A stretch of DNA of 14,986 bases from Chloroflexota bacterium (lineage in GTDB: Bacteria; Chloroflexota; Anaerolineae; UBA3071): contig JACNHM010000154.1 of the NCBI GenBank assembly GCA_014383605.1, positions 7,865-22,850 of the forward strand. The letters are read 5' to 3'. A program made the translations under genes and the position numbers. The notes beneath the pieces were generated by a model that worked only from the letters and a program-made list of their open reading frames with translations, had not been told where the DNA came from and ran no database searches. Position 1 is the stretch's first letter. Each line of letters begins with the position of its first letter. Positions 1 through 7,065 of this stretch are shown piece after piece.

Positions 1-498
1 TTCTTGTTTTCCGCTCCTTCCGCTTTTCCGCTGACCGTCTCCTGGCAAAAGCTGCTGCAAGAACTCGTCCACGATGAGGTGGATGGTGCAAGGGTCCGGC
101 TGCCAGCGTCGCAGCTGGCGGCGGTCCATGCTGTCCATGGTCGCTTCCAACTGGCCCAGGTCACGGCACCAGACCAGGTAGCCGCCCTCCGCCAGGTGGC
201 TCAACAAGTCCACCTGGTGCTGGTCGGGCCGATCGGGGTTGTCCATGCCGATGAGCGGCAGTCCCCGGTTCAGCACCTCCATGGTCACCCCGACGCCGCC
301 GTGGGCGATGACCAGGTCCGCCTGCTCGTAGTAAGGCTCCAGCGTGGGGGCGAAGCGGAAAAAGCCCGCATGTCGCGGCTCGTAGCGGCCCAGCCCGATC
401 TGCATCAGCACCTCCATCTCCGGCCGCCGGGCACAGATCTCGTCCACGGCCCGGATGAGGGGATCGAAATCGCCCGAACCGACGGTGACGAGGATCAC
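1..498 (-). CDS. PssE-like glycosyltransferase subunit (GT28 C-terminal domain), cut by left edge
   Basis: This is the probable catalytic, UDP-sugar-binding half of a split glycosyltransferase that works on lipid-linked EPS precursors at the inner membrane face; its partner is the PssD/Alg14-like protein just upstream. The frame is open for 166 codons from a GTG at 498 to the edge. It begins VILVTVGSGDF and contains VIAHGGVGVTMEVL (about residues 72-85) followed by GLPLIGMDN and DQHQVDLL, which match the donor-binding glycine-rich segment and the NHQ-like motif of the GT28 C-terminal/PssE/Alg13 family. The GTG overlaps the upstream stop in a GTGA, suggesting translational coupling and stoichiometric synthesis. 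Family members are about 160-175 residues and the visible tail is already polar and low in conservation, so little is probably missing. Confidence is high for the family; the sugar (glucuronic acid in rhizobial PssDE) cannot be read here. Confidence 0.85.
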   Translation of the reverse strand, partial: MILVTVGSGDFDPLIRAVDEICARRPEMEVLMQIGLGRYEPRHAGFFRFAPTLEPYYEQADLVIAHGGVGVTMEVLNRGLPLIGMDNPDRPDQHQVDLLSHLAEGGYLVWCRDLGQLEATMDSMDRRQLRRWQPDPCTIHLIVDEFLQQLLPGDGQRKSGRSGKQE

Positions 499-980
499 GT
501 GTGCAGACTCCCGGCGTAGATAGCTTTCGGACATACCTGCTGCAACTCCGGCCACTGCACGAAGAAGAGGTCGGCGACGCCGTACATGATCCGGCCGCTG
601 CGCGAGAGCACGCGCACCCGCGCCCCGTTTTCCACGTAGATGATCCTGGCGCCGGCCAGCTTGCCCAGCAGGGCAATGGGTATGGCAATGCCCGGCCCGG
701 AGTGCATGATCACTCGCGGCCGCACCCGCAGCAGGGCGTACAGCGACTGCAAAGCCAGACGAAGGTACTTGAGCGCCACGATGAACAGGTTCTCGTCCTT
801 CCAGTGCGGGCGGTTGCCGCGGGTGATCGGCCCCGGATAGCGGATGCGTTGCTCGGAGACGCCTTCTTCTTTGACCAGGAAGTAGTGGTATTCGTATTCC
901 GGCTTGGGGCCCAGCAGTTCCAACAGCCGCAGCATCTCCACGCTGTGACCCCCTTCGCCCAAGACGACCAAGATGCGCAT
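495..980 (-). CDS. PssD/Alg14-like glycosyltransferase membrane-anchor subunit
   Basis: This 161-residue protein is the presumed membrane-recruiting and acceptor-binding partner of the PssE-like subunit. It starts MRILVVLGEGGHSVEML, with the GxGGH loop of the GT28/Alg14 N-terminal fold, and has IMHSGPGIAIPIALLGKLAG (about 91-110) and RIIYVENGARV (about 112-122), both typical of Alg14/PssD/CpsF proteins. A hydrophobic segment near residues 66-85 (IVALKYLRLALQSLYALL) may be the membrane association helix. The ATG at 980 is chosen over an in-frame ATG at 1022 because homology begins at MRILVV and the upstream codons lie in a repeat; a GGAG sits 12 bases before it, slightly far. The stop overlaps the pssE-like GTG. 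A 76-base gap carrying an 8-bp-period inverted repeat separates it from the upstream GT4 gene. Confidence 0.85.
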   Translation of the reverse strand: MRILVVLGEGGHSVEMLRLLELLGPKPEYEYHYFLVKEEGVSEQRIRYPGPITRGNRPHWKDENLFIVALKYLRLALQSLYALLRVRPRVIMHSGPGIAIPIALLGKLAGARIIYVENGARVRVLSRSGRIMYGVADLFFVQWPELQQVCPKAIYAGSLHT

Positions 981-1008
981 ACGCCTGTGGTTCTCCAGGG
1001 TGTGTGGT

Positions 1009-1084
1009 AGACAAGTACACAAACAGACAAGATCTTGCCCGCTACGCTTCCCTTGTCTACTTGTTTCCTTGTCTACTTGTTTCC
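1009..1084. repeat. 8-bp-period repeat arranged as an inverted repeat
   Basis: The right arm (1052-1083) is two perfect tandem copies of cttgtctacttgtttc, itself two related 8-mers. The left arm (1009-1031) matches the reverse complement of the right arm at 19 of 23 positions by eye, so the transcript could fold into a long purine/pyrimidine-asymmetric hairpin with a roughly 20-base loop. It fills the gap between the third GT4 gene and the pssD-like gene and supplies the last codons and stop of the former. Its design (short-period units, inverted arms, intercistronic position) parallels the 7-bp-period elements elsewhere in the window. No transposase or target duplication is visible. Confidence 0.85.
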
Positions 1085-2025
1085 TTCTTCTCCAACAGCA
1101 TTTGTCGGTAGACTTCGGCGACCCGGCGGGCGCTCTCTTCCAACGAAAGATGGGCCACGGCCTGCCGGCCGGCGGCCAACCGGCCTCGCGCCAGCACGCC
1201 AGCCAGCTTGCGCGCCGCGTCCTGCGGCGTGCCGTCGCACAGCGCGCACCCCTCCACGCCGCCGATGACCTGGGCCACGTCCCCCACGTCCGAGGCCACC
1301 ACCGGCAGGTTGCAGGCCAGCGCCTCCTTGACCACCATCGGTGAGCCTTCGTAGGTGGAGATGAGCAGCAGCACGTCGCAAGCGTTCATGTACGTGGGCA
1401 CCACGTCGTGCGGCTGCCCGGAAACGAGCACCAGCTCCACGCCAGGCCGCTCGGCCTGCAACAGCCGCACCGCCTCTTCCACGGCATCAAGCCGCTTGTC
1501 CCACGCCGCCCGCCCGACGAAAAGCACCAACTCCTTGTCCAACGGCAAGCCCAGCGCCTGCCGCGCCGCCGCGCCGTCGCCCGGCCGAAAGCGTCCGAAA
1601 TCCACCCCCGGCGGGATCACCGCCGCACCCGGCGCGCCCAGGTCTTCCCGCACCCGCGGCGAGGTGACGATGACCGCATCGGCCCGATCCCGCAGCCAGC
1701 GGGACAGGCGGGCCGGCCAGCCCAACGCCACCTCCGCGCCGTGGAAGGTGACCACCAGCGGGACGCACCATTGCATCCGGGCGACCAGCCCCGTCAACGC
1801 GTAGTGGGCGTGCACCAGGTCGCAGCGGCGCCGCGCCAGCCGCCACCAGAACCGGGGCAGCCCCCACAGGTAGTTCCAGCGGCTGGCCTTGCCGTTGATG
1901 AGGAGCACGTCTGCCTGCACTCCCAGGCAGCGCAGCGCCTCCACCTCGTCCCGCACGAAAGTGCCGAAGGCGGGATCCGCCGCCGTGGGGTACATGTTGG
2001 TCACGACTAGCACGCGCATGGACAT
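1057..2025 (-). CDS. GT4-family glycosyltransferase (third GT4 of the EPS operon)
   Basis: This cytoplasmic GT-B fold retaining glycosyltransferase of 322 residues probably adds one sugar of the EPS repeat unit. The N-terminal acceptor domain starts MRVLVVTNMYPTAADPAFGTFV, a common opening in this family, with THFHGAE-type sequence (VTFHGAEVA) at about 93-101. The C-terminal GT1/GT4 domain has LVLFVGRAAWDKRLD (about 166-180) and the EGSPMVVKE motif, the E-x7-E pair (E226, E234) that holds the nucleotide-sugar. The start is uncertain: ATG at 2025 (MSMRV) or 2019 (MRV) are better than 2043, whose extra residues come from an adjacent repeat. No clear ribosome binding site is seen. The last ten residues or so (ETSRQGNK and stop) are encoded by the 8-bp-period repeat. 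The family is short for GT4 (usually 350-400), mainly in the linker regions. Substrate unknown. Confidence 0.9.
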   Translation of the reverse strand: MSMRVLVVTNMYPTAADPAFGTFVRDEVEALRCLGVQADVLLINGKASRWNYLWGLPRFWWRLARRRCDLVHAHYALTGLVARMQWCVPLVVTFHGAEVALGWPARLSRWLRDRADAVIVTSPRVREDLGAPGAAVIPPGVDFGRFRPGDGAAARQALGLPLDKELVLFVGRAAWDKRLDAVEEAVRLLQAERPGVELVLVSGQPHDVVPTYMNACDVLLLISTYEGSPMVVKEALACNLPVVASDVGDVAQVIGGVEGCALCDGTPQDAARKLAGVLARGRLAAGRQAVAHLSLEESARRVAEVYRQMLLEKKETSRQGNK

Positions 2026-2030
2026 GGGAA

Positions 2031-2127
2031 GCTCAAAATCCAAAGCTCAAACTCCAAACTTCAAATGACCAAAGCCTGTCCCGAAGGCTTTGCCCCCTTC
2101 TGGCCCTTTGAGGTTTGAAATTGGGGC
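2031..2127. repeat. CAAARYY heptad inverted repeat, copy 1
   Basis: Five units in strict 7-base phase run from 2034 to 2068 (CAAAATC, CAAAGCT, CAAACTC, CAAACTT, CAAATGA), followed by a perfect 7-bp hairpin at 2070-2092 (CAAAGCC, 9-base loop, GGCTTTG). A right arm of opposite polarity (about 2104-2124, CCTTTGAGGTTTGAAATT) is degenerate. It occupies nearly the whole 102-base gap between the methyltransferase stop and the third GT4 start. It belongs to the same family as the elements at 3156-3233 and 13851-13912. Confidence 0.85.
2070..2092 (-). terminator. Intercistronic stem-loop, possible weak terminator or mRNA-stability hairpin
   Basis: A perfect 7-bp stem (CAAAGCC / GGCTTTG) with a 9-base loop lies inside repeat copy 1, in the transcript of the minus-strand operon. 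There is no T run after it on the minus strand, so full intrinsic termination is unlikely; it could mark a processing point or modulate downstream expression. Its function is inferred from position only. Confidence 0.35.
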
Positions 2128-3147
2128 CTACAAGCGACGGGCGACGATGACGAAGCCACGGGCGACGTGGATGCTCAGCGGCGTCAGCGGCTGCCAGCTC
2201 AGGACGCGGTTCAGCTTGGCCACCAGCCCCCCTCGCGCCCCGCCGAAATGGGAGATGACCCGCGCCCGAAAGCCGTAGCTTTCCATGCGCCGCCTGAGTT
2301 CCAGCGGCTGGAACAGGTATTCGGCGTAGTGGCCGATGGTGGGATCCACGGGGCAGGTGCCCCAACGGTAGACCTGCTGCGGGCGTTCGCCCGTCTCCAC
2401 GTAGCGCCGCACCGCCTCCACGATCTCCGTCCGCCACAGCCCCGACGTGCCCCGACTCAGGAAGTCCAGTTCCTCCTCGCTCAGGCCGGGGAAAGCCTCG
2501 GCGATGATCTCCCGCCGCCGCTGCAGGAACGTTCGGCGCACCACGTGGCCGTAGCAGTTGTCGGTGGGCGGCCCGTTCTCGAAGGCCTCCCAGATGCGGC
2601 GCGTGCGGTAGGCCCGCCGCCAGTTGGCGCCGTTGTTGGCGTCGGAGATGATGAGCACGCCCTGCGGCTGGAGCACGCGGGCGGCCTCGGCCAGGAAATC
2701 GTCCACCCGCCGGAAGTGGGAAAGGGCCTCCACGGCCAGCAGCGCGTCGAAGGTGCCGTCGGCGTAGGGCAGTGCGGCGGCGTCGGCCAGGGCGGGATGG
2801 ACCGGTAGGCGCACAGGCAGCGCTTCCAGAATCCCCCGGAACGTCTGCAGGGTACGGGGCTGGCAATCCACGCCGTGGGTCTCGCCAGCGCCGAGCAGGG
2901 CCAACAGGATGGCCGACACGCCGTAGCCGCAACCCACATCCAGGATGGTCCTGCCGGCCACGTCGCAGCGCGCCTGGCGGAACAGCGCGCGCACGTGGCG
3001 GACGTGGGCCGCCAACGGCCCCGGCCGGGTCAGGCCGCCGTAGAACTTGACGAAGTTCGGATGGTAGCGTTCGACCGCATCGCCGGCGAAGACGTGGCGG
3101 AAGAGTGCCGCTCCGTCAACGATCTGTCCTTCAACAGTGAATTGCAT
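2128..3147 (-). CDS. Class I SAM-dependent methyltransferase in EPS operon
   Basis: This 339-residue protein should transfer a methyl group from S-adenosylmethionine, most likely to a sugar or a lipid-linked intermediate given its place among glycosyltransferases; that substrate is inference. Motif I is ILDVGCGYG (68-76) after a leading ~65-residue cap, the acidic residue of motif II lies in GVDCQPR (D94), and the later strands are seen in ALPYADGTFDALLAVEALSHF (about 126-145) and GVLIISDANNGAN (163-175). The C-terminal ~150 residues are distinct from a bare methyltransferase fold and may recognise substrate. ATG at 3147 is preferred to GTG at 3156. A repeat element lies immediately upstream and no good Shine-Dalgarno is seen. 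It sits 21 bases after the second GT4 gene. The family is certain, the acceptor unknown. Confidence 0.88.
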   Translation of the reverse strand: MQFTVEGQIVDGAALFRHVFAGDAVERYHPNFVKFYGGLTRPGPLAAHVRHVRALFRQARCDVAGRTILDVGCGYGVSAILLALLGAGETHGVDCQPRTLQTFRGILEALPVRLPVHPALADAAALPYADGTFDALLAVEALSHFRRVDDFLAEAARVLQPQGVLIISDANNGANWRRAYRTRRIWEAFENGPPTDNCYGHVVRRTFLQRRREIIAEAFPGLSEEELDFLSRGTSGLWRTEIVEAVRRYVETGERPQQVYRWGTCPVDPTIGHYAEYLFQPLELRRRMESYGFRARVISHFGGARGGLVAKLNRVLSWQPLTPLSIHVARGFVIVARRL

Positions 3148-3155
3148 ATGCGTCA

Positions 3156-3233
3156 CAAAGCTCAGAGTTCAAAGCTCAAAGCCCGCAATGCCGGGGACGT
3201 TTTTGGACTTTGAGCTTTGAATTTTGGATTTTG
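3156..3233. repeat. CAAARYY heptad inverted repeat, copy 2
   Basis: The left arm has four units in 7-base phase (3156-3183: CAAAGCT, CAGAGTT, CAAAGCT, CAAAGCC). The right arm has five units of opposite polarity (3199-3233, ending AGCTTTG, AATTTTG, GATTTTG). A perfect 14-bp inverted repeat, TTCAAAGCTCAAAG at 3168-3181 against 3208-3221, would form a strong hairpin with a 26-base loop. It overlaps the 3' end of the second GT4 gene and reaches to within 9 bases of the methyltransferase ATG. Confidence 0.9.
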
Positions 3234-4359
3234 CCATGATGTCTGCATAAACTCGCTTCGTGCGCTCCGCCACCGCGCTCAAGCGGAAGCGCTGCTCAGC
3301 CTGGGCGCGGGCTTGCTGACCCATGGCTCGCCGCATCTCACCATCGCTCAGCATGCGCCGCAGCGCCGCGGTCAGGCCGTCCACGTCGCCGTAGTCCACC
3401 AACAGCCCCGTGGCCCCCTCCTGCACCATGTGTGGCACGCCGCCCACGCCGGTGGCCACCACCGGCACGCCGACGGCCATGGCCTCGCCGATGACCACCG
3501 GCGCCGTCTCCTGCATCGAAGGGAGCACGGCCAGCGTGCCCCGGGCATATTCCCCCGCCATCTCCGCCAGGCTCAGATTGTCCAGGAAACGGACGTGCTG
3601 GCCCAGCCTCTGGCCGGCGATGAAGGACTGGCAGGCCTCGAAGTAAGAGGGCATGGCCTGCGATTGGCCGGCGATACGCAACTGCAGAGCGGGGAACTCC
3701 CGCAGCAGCGGCGGCAGAGCCTGCAGCAGGAAGAGGATCCCCTTGCGGGGGATCACCCGCGCCGGGCAGAGGATGCGGGCCGCTTCCTCCTGGCGCACTG
3801 CCTGGAAGAACAGGTCATCCACCGGGTTTTCGATGGGATGCACGCGCGCCGGCCGCAGCCAGGGGTAAGCTTCCAGGACGTAGGGGCTGATGGCGATCAG
3901 GTCCTGCACACCGCGCAGGGCACGCCGTTCAAACCAGCCGTCCAGGGTGCGGGCCACCCGTCGCCACCAGACCTGCAGGGTCTTCGCCTCGCGGGCCATG
4001 ATGCCGTGCACGGTCACCACGGCCGGGAAACCGCAGCTTGCCGCCGCGGCGGTGTAAACCTGGGAGCCGTGGGCGTGCACCACGTCCGGCTGCAGCGCCG
4101 CCAGGGCCTGATGCAACCGCTGGATCTCCGCCCGATGCCAGGTCAGCCGCCCCAGGCCCGGCTGCGCCAGACGGTGGACGGTCAGCCCTGGCAGCCTCTC
4201 CACCCGATCGTCCGCCTCTGCGCCCCGAAAGGTGATCACGTGCAGGTCGAGCGCCGGATCACGGCCCAGCTGCCCGGCGAGCATGGCGATCACCGCCTCT
4301 TCGCCGCCCAGGATCCAATCGGGCCGGAGGGGATAGAGGCCGAGCACGACGACTCTCAC
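3169..4359 (-). CDS. GT4-family glycosyltransferase (second GT4 of the EPS operon)
   Basis: This 396-residue GT-B glycosyltransferase probably extends the EPS repeat unit in the cytoplasm. It opens VRVVVLGLYPLRPDWILGGEE with the glycine-rich acceptor-side loop, has PDVVHAHGSQ (91-100) and VTVHGI (115-120), the donor-side CPARVIPRKG (198-207) and the E-x7-E pair in ETAPVVIGE (E284, E292), then GVPVVATGVGGVPHMV, all standard GT4 marks. GTG at 4359 overlaps the upstream ligase stop (GTGA), which fixes the start; the long open frame continuing upstream to about 5046 is antisense-free noise inside the ligase gene. The last 20 or so residues (from about K377, SKIQSSKSK...GFEL) are translated from heptad repeat copy 2, which also provides the TGA stop. 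Sugar specificity is not readable. Confidence 0.92.
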   Translation of the reverse strand: MRVVVLGLYPLRPDWILGGEEAVIAMLAGQLGRDPALDLHVITFRGAEADDRVERLPGLTVHRLAQPGLGRLTWHRAEIQRLHQALAALQPDVVHAHGSQVYTAAAASCGFPAVVTVHGIMAREAKTLQVWWRRVARTLDGWFERRALRGVQDLIAISPYVLEAYPWLRPARVHPIENPVDDLFFQAVRQEEAARILCPARVIPRKGILFLLQALPPLLREFPALQLRIAGQSQAMPSYFEACQSFIAGQRLGQHVRFLDNLSLAEMAGEYARGTLAVLPSMQETAPVVIGEAMAVGVPVVATGVGGVPHMVQEGATGLLVDYGDVDGLTAALRRMLSDGEMRRAMGQQARAQAEQRFRLSAVAERTKRVYADIMAKSKIQSSKSKNVPGIAGFEL

Positions 4360-5810
4360 GCCGCTTCTGCCCCTCTCTCTCCCCACACGGTGGGCCAGCT
4401 CTGCGAGCCCAGGACCGCGCCCACGATCAGATAGAAGACCAGAGCGCAAAACGGCGCCGCCACGATGTCGAAGGTGGCGATGGACACGGCGAAGGCCAGG
4501 AGCACGCTCCAGAGGGCGACGATCAGACTGCGATCCACGGCGGGATCGCTCCGTGCCCGCCGATAGAGACGCCCGCTCTCCCAGACCAGGGACGCGAAGA
4601 GGGCCAGGAAGGGCAACAGCCCCAGGAGACCCGCCGAGAGAAGCACGTCCAGATAGCTGTTGTGCGGCGTGGGCAGCCACCAGTTGGACGTGTGCTTGGT
4701 GATCAGCTCCTGGGCCAGGCTCAGCACCGCAAAATTGTTGAAGCCAACACCGAACAGCGGCCGGCTGGCCACCAACTGCAATACCGCACCGGCGGCGCGC
4801 AACCGATAGCCAATGCTGAGCTCGCTGGTCAGCCGCTCGGAAAACAGCGCGCTTTCCTGTACGGTGTTCCAGGAGAGGGCCAGGATGGGCGCCAGGACGA
4901 GGAGGGCCACCAGCAGCCACCGCCGCAGCCGGGGATAGTACCAGGCGGAGAGCAGCAGCACCAAAAAAGCACTCAGCCAGCCGGCGCGGTTGTAAAGAGA
5001 AATGACGCTGCCCACGAGCAGCGCGCAGGCCAGGCCATATCCCCACCGTTCCCGGCTGCCGCCGGCGCGCAATCCGGCCCGTAGCGCAAAGGGCAGCACC
5101 AGGTTCAGGGCCAGGGCGATGTAGGCCGGGTTCTGCAGCAGGCTGTTGACCCGCGTCAGATTTGTGCCGTAGCTAGCCACGCGCCCCTCGATGACGAAGA
5201 CCCCTTGTCCGGTCAGTTGCTCGTAGGCCGTCAGAAAGATGAGATAGCCGGCGATGATGGCCAGAGCGACGAAGACCCCGCGCAGCGCCCTCCGGTCGCG
5301 CACCAGGTTCTTGGCCAAAAAATAGACCAGAAAAGGGATGAAGTAGGTGTCGAACATGAGTTGCAGGGCGCTCAAAAGCCCTTGCAGAGAGGCTCGGGCG
5401 GAGAGGGCCAGGGCCAGCGCAAGGGCGATGATGGCCCCGTCCAGCGGCGTGAACGACGCCAGCCGACGGCTCTTGCGCGCCACCTGGGCCAGGATCACCA
5501 CGCACAGGAAGCCCGCCGCCAGGCGGTCCAGGCTCAGGTCGGGGATGCCGCTGCCCAGGCGGAGGTTCAGGTGAATGAACGGCGCGTAGGGAGAGACGAC
5601 CACCCAAAGCAGCAGGCCGAGCAGTGGGTCCAGCAGGATGGCGCCGATCTGGGCCATCCACCCCACGGCGGTGATGACCATGTCCCAGGAGGAGGTGGTG
5701 AGGGCGGTGCCCAGAGCGAAGCCCAGGAGCAGCACACCCAAGGCCAGCCCCAGCTTCGGCAGCACACTCTTCAGTTTCAGTTCCCTGCCTGCCGCCTGTT
5801 CAGTGATCAC
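4356..5810 (-). CDS. O-antigen ligase / Wzy-like polysaccharide polymerase
   Basis: This 484-residue polytopic inner-membrane protein of the Wzy_C/O-antigen ligase family joins or polymerises lipid-linked repeat units on the outer side of the membrane. About ten to twelve hydrophobic segments are visible. Family marks are YNRAGWLSAF (273-282), PLFGVGFNNF (351-360), and the catalytic-loop-like PTPHNSYLDVLLSAGLLGLL (380-399) with the conserved His-Asn. GTG at 5810 overlaps the upstream GT4 gene by 11 bases; a later GTG (V16) is possible. An open frame continues upstream to 6095 in a shadow frame and is not part of the protein. With a Wzz homologue in the same operon, a Wzx/Wzy-type polymerase role is more likely than ligation; no Wzx flippase lies in the window. 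Confidence 0.9.
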   Translation of the reverse strand: MITEQAAGRELKLKSVLPKLGLALGVLLLGFALGTALTTSSWDMVITAVGWMAQIGAILLDPLLGLLLWVVVSPYAPFIHLNLRLGSGIPDLSLDRLAAGFLCVVILAQVARKSRRLASFTPLDGAIIALALALALSARASLQGLLSALQLMFDTYFIPFLVYFLAKNLVRDRRALRGVFVALAIIAGYLIFLTAYEQLTGQGVFVIEGRVASYGTNLTRVNSLLQNPAYIALALNLVLPFALRAGLRAGGSRERWGYGLACALLVGSVISLYNRAGWLSAFLVLLLSAWYYPRLRRWLLVALLVLAPILALSWNTVQESALFSERLTSELSIGYRLRAAGAVLQLVASRPLFGVGFNNFAVLSLAQELITKHTSNWWLPTPHNSYLDVLLSAGLLGLLPFLALFASLVWESGRLYRRARSDPAVDRSLIVALWSVLLAFAVSIATFDIVAAPFCALVFYLIVGAVLGSQSWPTVWGERGAEAA

Positions 5811-7035
5811 CGAGCACGGCTCCGTAGACTTCCTGCACCTGGCGCACGTACCGCTCGACGGTGAAATGCTCCTCCACCCGCTGCCGCCCGGCGCGGCCCA
5901 GGGCCGCCGCCCGCGCCGGGTCTCGCAGCAACGAGAGCATCGCTTCGGCAAACCCCTGCACGTCCCCCGGCTCCACCAGCAGCCCCGTCTCGCCGTGGCA
6001 CACGATCTCCGGCACGCCGCCGGCGGCGCTGGCGACCACCGGTTTGGCCGCCGCCATGCCCTCGATGAGCACCCGCCCGAAAGGCTCCGGGGCAATGGAT
6101 GTGTGGGCCAGAAGGTCCATGGCCGCCAGCACGCCGGCGATATCCTGGCGGTGACCGACGAAGCGCACCTTCTCTCCCAGGCCCAGGGAAACGGCCAGCC
6201 GCTGCAGCTCCTGGGGCAAGTGTGGGCAGTTCACCTCCGCGCTGCCCACGACGAGCCCCTGGACCTCCGGCACTCCCTCGGCCACACGCGCCAGAGCGCG
6301 CAGGAAGAGGTCGTGCCCCTTCCAGGCCACCAGCCGGCCGACGATGCCCACCACCGGCGCATCCGGTTTCAGGCCCAGCTCCTGCCGCACCGCCTGGCCG
6401 TCGAGATCGAGGGGAAAGTCTTCCAGGTCGAGACCGTTGTACACCACTCGCCGGCCTGCCCCTTGCGCCTCCTGTTCCAGAAATTGCTGCTGCACCGCGT
6501 CGGAATTGAACACGAAGTAGTCCACCGAACGGGCCAGCCAATGCTCAAAGCGACCGAGGCGGTCGAAGCGACGGGCGAAACAGACGCAGGGAAGCCCCGC
6601 CAGACGGGCCGCCAGGATGCCGACGCGGCTGATGGACACCGCGTCGTTGCAGTGGATCAACCGCACCTGGTGAGCCTTAGCCAGGCGGGCCACCCGCCGC
6701 GCTTGCGGCAGGATGCGACGCCCCAGGCGCAGCCAGAACCCGCCGCCGTGCCAGATGGCCGCCGCCGGTCCGGTGTGGCGAATCCAATCGGCGAAAGCGC
6801 TGCCCCGCACCCGCTCCACCGGGACAGCGTAGGCGTCTCCCTGTCCCTGCCGGGCGTCCAGGGTGAAGACATCCACGCCCAGGGCACGGAACTGCGCCAC
6901 GTAGGGGTTGTTAGTAGCCAGAAGCACCCGCGGCGCATAGGGGCTGTCTCGCAAGCCCTTGGCCAGGCCATACAGGCTTACGATGGAGCCGCCCGGACTG
7001 GGGGCAAAGTCAACGAGAAGGACGTTGCGTTTCAC
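5800..7035 (-). CDS. GT4-family glycosyltransferase (first GT4 of the EPS operon)
   Basis: This 411-residue GT-B retaining glycosyltransferase acts on the cytoplasmic face in EPS repeat-unit assembly. The acceptor domain begins MKRNVLLVDFAPSPGGSIVSL with the double-glycine loop (G15-G16), followed by IHCNDAVSISRVG (127-139). The donor domain has VVGIVGRLVAWKGHDLFLRAL (R234, K239 expected to contact the diphosphate) and EPFGRVLIE (317-325, E-x7-E), then KPVVASAAGGVPEIV. GTG at 7035 is 30 bases after the wzz stop, with a purine-rich GAAGAAGAG upstream as a modest ribosome binding site. Its 3' end overlaps the ligase gene. Similar to WcaL/ExpE-type EPS transferases in general layout; the sugar is unknown. 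Confidence 0.92.
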   Translation of the reverse strand: MKRNVLLVDFAPSPGGSIVSLYGLAKGLRDSPYAPRVLLATNNPYVAQFRALGVDVFTLDARQGQGDAYAVPVERVRGSAFADWIRHTGPAAAIWHGGGFWLRLGRRILPQARRVARLAKAHQVRLIHCNDAVSISRVGILAARLAGLPCVCFARRFDRLGRFEHWLARSVDYFVFNSDAVQQQFLEQEAQGAGRRVVYNGLDLEDFPLDLDGQAVRQELGLKPDAPVVGIVGRLVAWKGHDLFLRALARVAEGVPEVQGLVVGSAEVNCPHLPQELQRLAVSLGLGEKVRFVGHRQDIAGVLAAMDLLAHTSIAPEPFGRVLIEGMAAAKPVVASAAGGVPEIVCHGETGLLVEPGDVQGFAEAMLSLLRDPARAAALGRAGRQRVEEHFTVERYVRQVQEVYGAVLGDH

Positions 7036-7065
7036 CGGCGACTCTTCTTCGACAACCCCGGCCGC

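Noticed and set aside
161..688. 175-codon minus-strand frame
   Set aside because: It overlaps the ends of both the PssD-like and PssE-like genes in a different frame; its Arg/Gly/Ala/Pro composition is shadow-like. The true PssE-like frame starts with GTG at 498.
2031..3233. CAAARYY repeats as a CRISPR array
   Set aside because: Units are 7 bases with no unique spacers between them and are arranged as inverted arms. No cas gene is present.
3217..4434. 405-codon open frame on the plus strand
   Set aside because: Shadow of the second GT4 gene; low-complexity His/Gln/Arg composition and no ribosome binding site or domain.
4360..5046. N-terminal extension of the second GT4 (625-codon frame)
   Set aside because: The extra part overlaps the ligase gene out of frame and looks like noise. 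The GTGA overlap at 4359 coincides with the start of GT4 homology.
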